A stretch of DNA of 17,652 nucleotides from Chloroflexota bacterium. GTDB taxonomy: Bacteria; Chloroflexota; Anaerolineae; Anaerolineales; UBA11657. The stretch is taken from assembly GCA_003670425.1 (NCBI GenBank), contig QWRL01000028.1:1-17652 (forward strand). Direction: 5' to 3'. Position numbers and translations under genes: made by a program. Numbering within the stretch: the first letter of the stretch is position 1; each line of letters starts with the position of its first letter. Below, in pieces: positions 13,486 through 17,652 of the stretch. Under the pieces are notes generated by a model. That model was not told the DNA's origin. It did not search any database and was given only the letters and a program-made list of their open reading frames with translations.

Positions 13486-13514
13486 ATTTTATGCGGACGC
13501 AAATACAATATAAA
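13486..13514 (-). promoter_or_regulatory. Possible promoter of mreB
   Basis: On the minus strand TTTATA (13509-13514) and TAAAAT (13486-13491) are separated by 17 nt, with start expected near 13479 and an 18-nt leader to ATG 13461. The -35 matches consensus at 4 of 6 positions and the -10 at 5 of 6. It lies just after the putative atp terminator. Confidence 0.45.
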
Positions 13515-13543
13515 CAAAGTTAGCCGGTCACTCAGAAACCGGC
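13508..13543 (-). terminator. Probable terminator of the atp operon
   Basis: Read on the minus strand, GCCGGT and ACCGGC (13538-13543 and 13523-13528) form a 6-bp stem with a 9-nt loop, 50 nt after the atpC stop. It is followed by a T-rich but interrupted stretch (TAACTTTGTTTATA). The tail is weak, so termination may be partial, letting some transcripts run into mreB. Confidence 0.5.
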
Positions 13544-13592
13544 CAACCAATCTCGCATGCAGCATTTGCACCAATAGCGCCATTGTCAAATG

Positions 13593-14045
13593 CTAGCTAG
13601 TTTCCTCAAATGTCATTGCTCCCAGCGTACCGCGCCGTTGCCGCCCCACCCGCAGGCGCACATTTGCACGGCGCAGCGCAGACATCATATCCAGCTGCGA
13701 TTCAGCAGTTGACGCAGCAGCCCGCCACTGCGTCTCCAGGAATTTTTCTGCACGCTTGCGGGCTTCGTCCGCACGCTTCAGGTCAATTTCATCAGAGTGC
13801 TCGGCTGTGTCAGCAAGCACCAGTATGCGATCAGGACGCACATCCAGCACGCCACCGCTGACGGCAAACACCTCTTCAATTTTTCCGCGCCGCACGAGCA
13901 GCTCGCTCACCTTAAGGCCGGTTAGCAGCTGGGAGTGGTTTGGCAAAATTCCAAGTCGTCCGTCCAGCCCATCAACCACAACCATGTCCACCTTTTCGGA
14001 ATACACCAGGCGTTCCTGGGTAACAATCTCAAACTGGACAGGCAT
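13593..14045 (-). CDS. atpC: ATP synthase F1 subunit epsilon
   Basis: 150 residues. An N-terminal beta-sandwich (about 1-87: FEIVTQERLVYSEKVDMVVVDGLDGRLGILPNHSQLLTGL and FAVSGGVLDVRPDRILVLADTAE) is followed by a helical hairpin (about 88-140: DLKRADEARKRAEKFLE...). It belongs to the central stalk and regulates ATP hydrolysis by its C-terminal helices. It is somewhat longer than the common 130-140 residues because of an Arg-rich tail. It starts 9 nt after the atpD stop with no clear Shine-Dalgarno, so reinitiation is likely. Confidence 0.95.
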   Translation of the reverse strand: MPVQFEIVTQERLVYSEKVDMVVVDGLDGRLGILPNHSQLLTGLKVSELLVRRGKIEEVFAVSGGVLDVRPDRILVLADTAEHSDEIDLKRADEARKRAEKFLETQWRAAASTAESQLDMMSALRRANVRLRVGRQRRGTLGAMTFEETS

Positions 14046-14054
14046 TAGATTGAC

Positions 14055-15464
14055 TTAGCCGGCCGACTGCTTGGCAAGTTCAGCTGCACGCTCGATAGCA
14101 TCTTCAATCGTGCCCACAAACATGAAAGCCTGCTCCGGCAGATCGTCGTGCTTGCCATCGAGGATAGCGCGGAAGGAGCGCACCGTGTCTTCAAGGCGCA
14201 CGTAACGGCCGGGGAATCCCGTAAAGCGTTCACCCACAAAAAACGGCTGCGAGAAAAAGCGCTCTATCTTGCGCGCCCGTGCCACAAGAATCTTGTCGTC
14301 TTCTGAAAGTTCATCAATGCCCAGAATGGCGATGATGTCCGCCAGATCCTTATAACGCTGCAGCACGCGCTGCACCTCGCGCGCCACCGCATAATGCTCT
14401 TCGCCCACAATCAGCGGGTCCAGAATGCGGCTGGTGGAGGCCAGCGGGTCCACGGCCGGATACAGCCCCTTCGCGGCGATCGACCGCTCGAGCGCAATCG
14501 TGGCATCAAGGTGCGCAAATGTTGCCACCGGCGCCGGGTCCGAATAATCATCCGCGGGCACATACACAGCCTGCATCGAGGTGATTGAGCCCCGGCGGGT
14601 GGAGGTGATGCGCTCCTGCAGCTCGCCCATCTCTGTTCCAAGTGTGGGCTGGTAGCCCACGGCTGAAGGCATGCGCCCGAGCAGCGCCGACACCTCAGAA
14701 CCACTCATCACAAACCGGAAGATGTTGTCGATGAAGAGCAGCACATCGCGCCCTTGATCGCGGAAGTACTCCGCCATCGTCAAGCCGGTCAGCGCCACGC
14801 GCAAGCGCACGCCCGGCGGCTCGTTCATCTGGCCGAATACCATCACCGTGTCCTTCATCACGTTGGACTCAATCATTTCGCGGTATAGCTGCGTGCCTTC
14901 CCGCGTGCGCTCGCCCACGCCGGCAAACACCGAATTGCCCGCGTGCTGCTTCACGATGGAGCGAATCATTTCCATGATGATGACGGTCTTGCCGGTGCCG
15001 GCTCCGCCGAAGATTCCCGTTTTGCCTCCCTTCGTAAATGGCGCAATCAGGTCAACCACTTTCAGGCCAGTCTCGAACACTTCAACTTTCGTTGACTGCT
15101 CTTCAAATAACGGCGCTGCGCGATGAATGGGGTAGAACTCGGTGGCGTTCACCTCGCCTTTGCCATCAATCGGCCGGCCAATTACATTGAAGATGCGCCC
15201 CAGGGATGCATCACCCACCGGAACCCGGATCGGCGAGCCGGTTGCGGTGGCTTGCGTGCCACGCCGCAGCCCATCCGTCGAATCCATTGCAACACAGCGC
15301 ACCTCGCCGTTGCCAAGATGCTTTTGCACCTCAAGCACCAGCACAAAGCCACCCTCCCGCACAATCTCGACCGCCTCATAAATCTCCGGCAGCTCTTCCA
15401 CCGCAAACTGGCAATCCACGACTGCGCCTTGTATCTGTGATACACGGCCTGTTGATCTAGACAT
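14055..15464 (-). CDS. atpD: ATP synthase F1 subunit beta
   Basis: 469 residues, standard length. It is the catalytic subunit that makes ATP at the F1 head. It shows GRVSQIQGAVVDCQF, Walker A GGAGTGKT (153-160, Lys159), the catalytic Glu in AGVGERTREG, Walker B region DVLLFIDNIFRF, the DELSEDD segment and ALLGRMPSAVGYQPTL. The P-loop has Thr157 where Val is usual (GGAGVGKT). FRFVMSGSE replaces the usual FRFTQAGSE, and APVATFAHLDATIALER replaces the usual TTFAHLDATTVLSR, a mildly divergent beta. The start is firm: GGAGG lies 5 nt upstream and ATG overlaps the atpG stop by one base (TAATG), indicating coupled translation. Confidence 0.97.
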   Translation of the reverse strand: MSRSTGRVSQIQGAVVDCQFAVEELPEIYEAVEIVREGGFVLVLEVQKHLGNGEVRCVAMDSTDGLRRGTQATATGSPIRVPVGDASLGRIFNVIGRPIDGKGEVNATEFYPIHRAAPLFEEQSTKVEVFETGLKVVDLIAPFTKGGKTGIFGGAGTGKTVIIMEMIRSIVKQHAGNSVFAGVGERTREGTQLYREMIESNVMKDTVMVFGQMNEPPGVRLRVALTGLTMAEYFRDQGRDVLLFIDNIFRFVMSGSEVSALLGRMPSAVGYQPTLGTEMGELQERITSTRRGSITSMQAVYVPADDYSDPAPVATFAHLDATIALERSIAAKGLYPAVDPLASTSRILDPLIVGEEHYAVAREVQRVLQRYKDLADIIAILGIDELSEDDKILVARARKIERFFSQPFFVGERFTGFPGRYVRLEDTVRSFRAILDGKHDDLPEQAFMFVGTIEDAIERAAELAKQSAG

Positions 15465-16393
15465 TAAGCCTCCAAAACCATTGTGTCAGAATTTACCCGC
15501 GCTGGCTGTACCGCGGCTTTGCTCAAAGCTTCCACTCCGCCCGCAATATCCAGCAGATCACTGGTGATCGCCAGCTGGCGCGCCTTGTTGTAGGCAAGCT
15601 GCTGGCTGGCGGAAATTTCCATCGCATTGTCAGTTGCATTGCGCATCGCCACCATGCGCGCGCTGTGCTCGCTGGCCTGGGCTTCCAGCACAGCCTGGAA
15701 CACCTGCACCATCACAAAACGCGGCAGAATTTCATTCAGCAGCTCCGCAGCGGATGGTTCAAAAATATATTCCTGCTTGGCACCGGAGCGCACTGCAACA
15801 GGGTTCCCGGGTTTGTCCAATGTCATCGGCAGCAGCCGGAAGATTGTCGGCTGCAGCTTCAGCGTATTTATGAAATCAGTAGATGCAACATAAACTTCAT
15901 CCACCGTGCCCGCCAAAAAATCCGTCAGGAGCGTGCGCGCCACCGGTGAGATCTCGGCAAAGGACGGAGAGCGCCGGAAGCTGCTGAACTCCGAGACAAT
16001 CTTGGCGCCAGCGCGCACTATCAACTCGCGCCCCTTGTTGCCAACCGTCACCCAGCGCACGGGCACAGTCTGCTCTTTCCAAAATTTTGTTGCCATGCGC
16101 ACCATGTTCAGGTTGTATGCACCGGCCAGTCCGCGATCACTGGTGATCAGCAGCATTCCGATATTGGCAACCGGCCGTTCCTCCAGCAGCGGATGCAACG
16201 CGCGTACATCGCCCGGTTGGTTGGCAAGGCTTTCCAAAATTGCCGCTGCGCGGTCCGAGTAAGCGCGCGCACCCAGCACCGCCACCTGCGCCTGGCGCAC
16301 TTTGGATGCACTAACGGCCTCAAGTGCGCGCGTTACTTGGGTTATGTTGCGCACGCTCCGCATGCGCAACCGCATTTCACGGGCACCAGCCAT
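15464..16393 (-). CDS. atpG: ATP synthase F1 subunit gamma
   Basis: 309 residues, slightly above the common 285-300. The N-terminal coiled-coil helix (RMRSVRNITQVTRALEAVSASKVRQAQ) and the C-terminal helix (ARMVAMRNATDNAMEISASQQLAYNKARQLAITSDLLDIAGGVEAL) are the two strands of the rotating central shaft. The middle contains the usual SDRGLAGAYN. It transmits c-ring rotation to the beta subunits. ATG 16393 lies 3 nt after the atpA stop codon, and its own stop overlaps atpD. The final segment is TSDLLDIAGGVEALSKA instead of the common TQEILEIVGGAEAL. Confidence 0.96.
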   Translation of the reverse strand: MAGAREMRLRMRSVRNITQVTRALEAVSASKVRQAQVAVLGARAYSDRAAAILESLANQPGDVRALHPLLEERPVANIGMLLITSDRGLAGAYNLNMVRMATKFWKEQTVPVRWVTVGNKGRELIVRAGAKIVSEFSSFRRSPSFAEISPVARTLLTDFLAGTVDEVYVASTDFINTLKLQPTIFRLLPMTLDKPGNPVAVRSGAKQEYIFEPSAAELLNEILPRFVMVQVFQAVLEAQASEHSARMVAMRNATDNAMEISASQQLAYNKARQLAITSDLLDIAGGVEALSKAAVQPARVNSDTMVLEA

Positions 16394-16396
16394 CGC

Positions 16397-17652
<1,256 letters not shown>

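Overview
This window looks like a bacterial chromosome of moderately high GC (roughly 60% by eye), densely packed with genes. The content (Rex redox repressor, FabF-RNase III pair, Obg, an MreB-family actin, F-type ATP synthase in the order A-G-D-C, and a mycobacterial-type CysO/CysM cysteine pathway) and the frequent lack of Shine-Dalgarno leaders fit a lineage such as Chloroflexota or a neighbouring phylum. I cannot assign a taxon from the sequence alone.

Layout. (1) 129-1906, minus strand: a MoaD/ThiS-fold small protein followed by a zinc-ribbon acetamidase/formamidase-family enzyme, ending in an intrinsic terminator. (2) 1933-6275, plus strand: a cysteine-biosynthesis operon containing cysM, a JAMM protease (Mec), CysO, a two-domain rhodanese and MoeZ (ThiF-rhodanese), closed by a strong terminator. 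Ahead of it lies a 188-nt leader with a 20-codon ORF carrying two nearly adjacent Cys codons, a competing antiterminator and a terminator hairpin. (3) 6284-7108: a secreted double-LysM L,D-transpeptidase-fold protein. (4) 7134-10019: fabF, rnc and an RmlD-like reductase, overlapping by 4 nt at each junction, behind a palindromic operator. (5) tRNA-Leu(UAA) at 10085. (6) Divergent obg (minus) and rex (plus), with a Rex-box-like operator before rex. (7) Minus strand: an MreB-like gene with altered ATPase motifs, then the end of an atp operon (atpA truncated by the window edge, atpG, atpD, atpC).

How it works together. The genes at 2155-6161 encode a full protein-bound-sulfur route to cysteine. 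Rhodanese and MoeZ would load sulfur on the CysO C-terminus, CysM would add it to (phospho)serine, and Mec would release cysteine. The leader reads naturally as a cysteine-responsive ribosome-mediated attenuator. An unusual point is that both ubiquitin-fold sulfur-carrier proteins in the window carry extra residues after their Gly-Gly, so they look like precursors needing proteolysis. The adjacent JAMM protease is the obvious candidate.

The strongest leads are the attenuator, the precursor-type sulfur carriers, the RNase III and MreB active-site substitutions, and a roughly 50-residue insertion in ATP synthase alpha. All functional statements rest on motif recognition and remembered family sequences; no database search was run.
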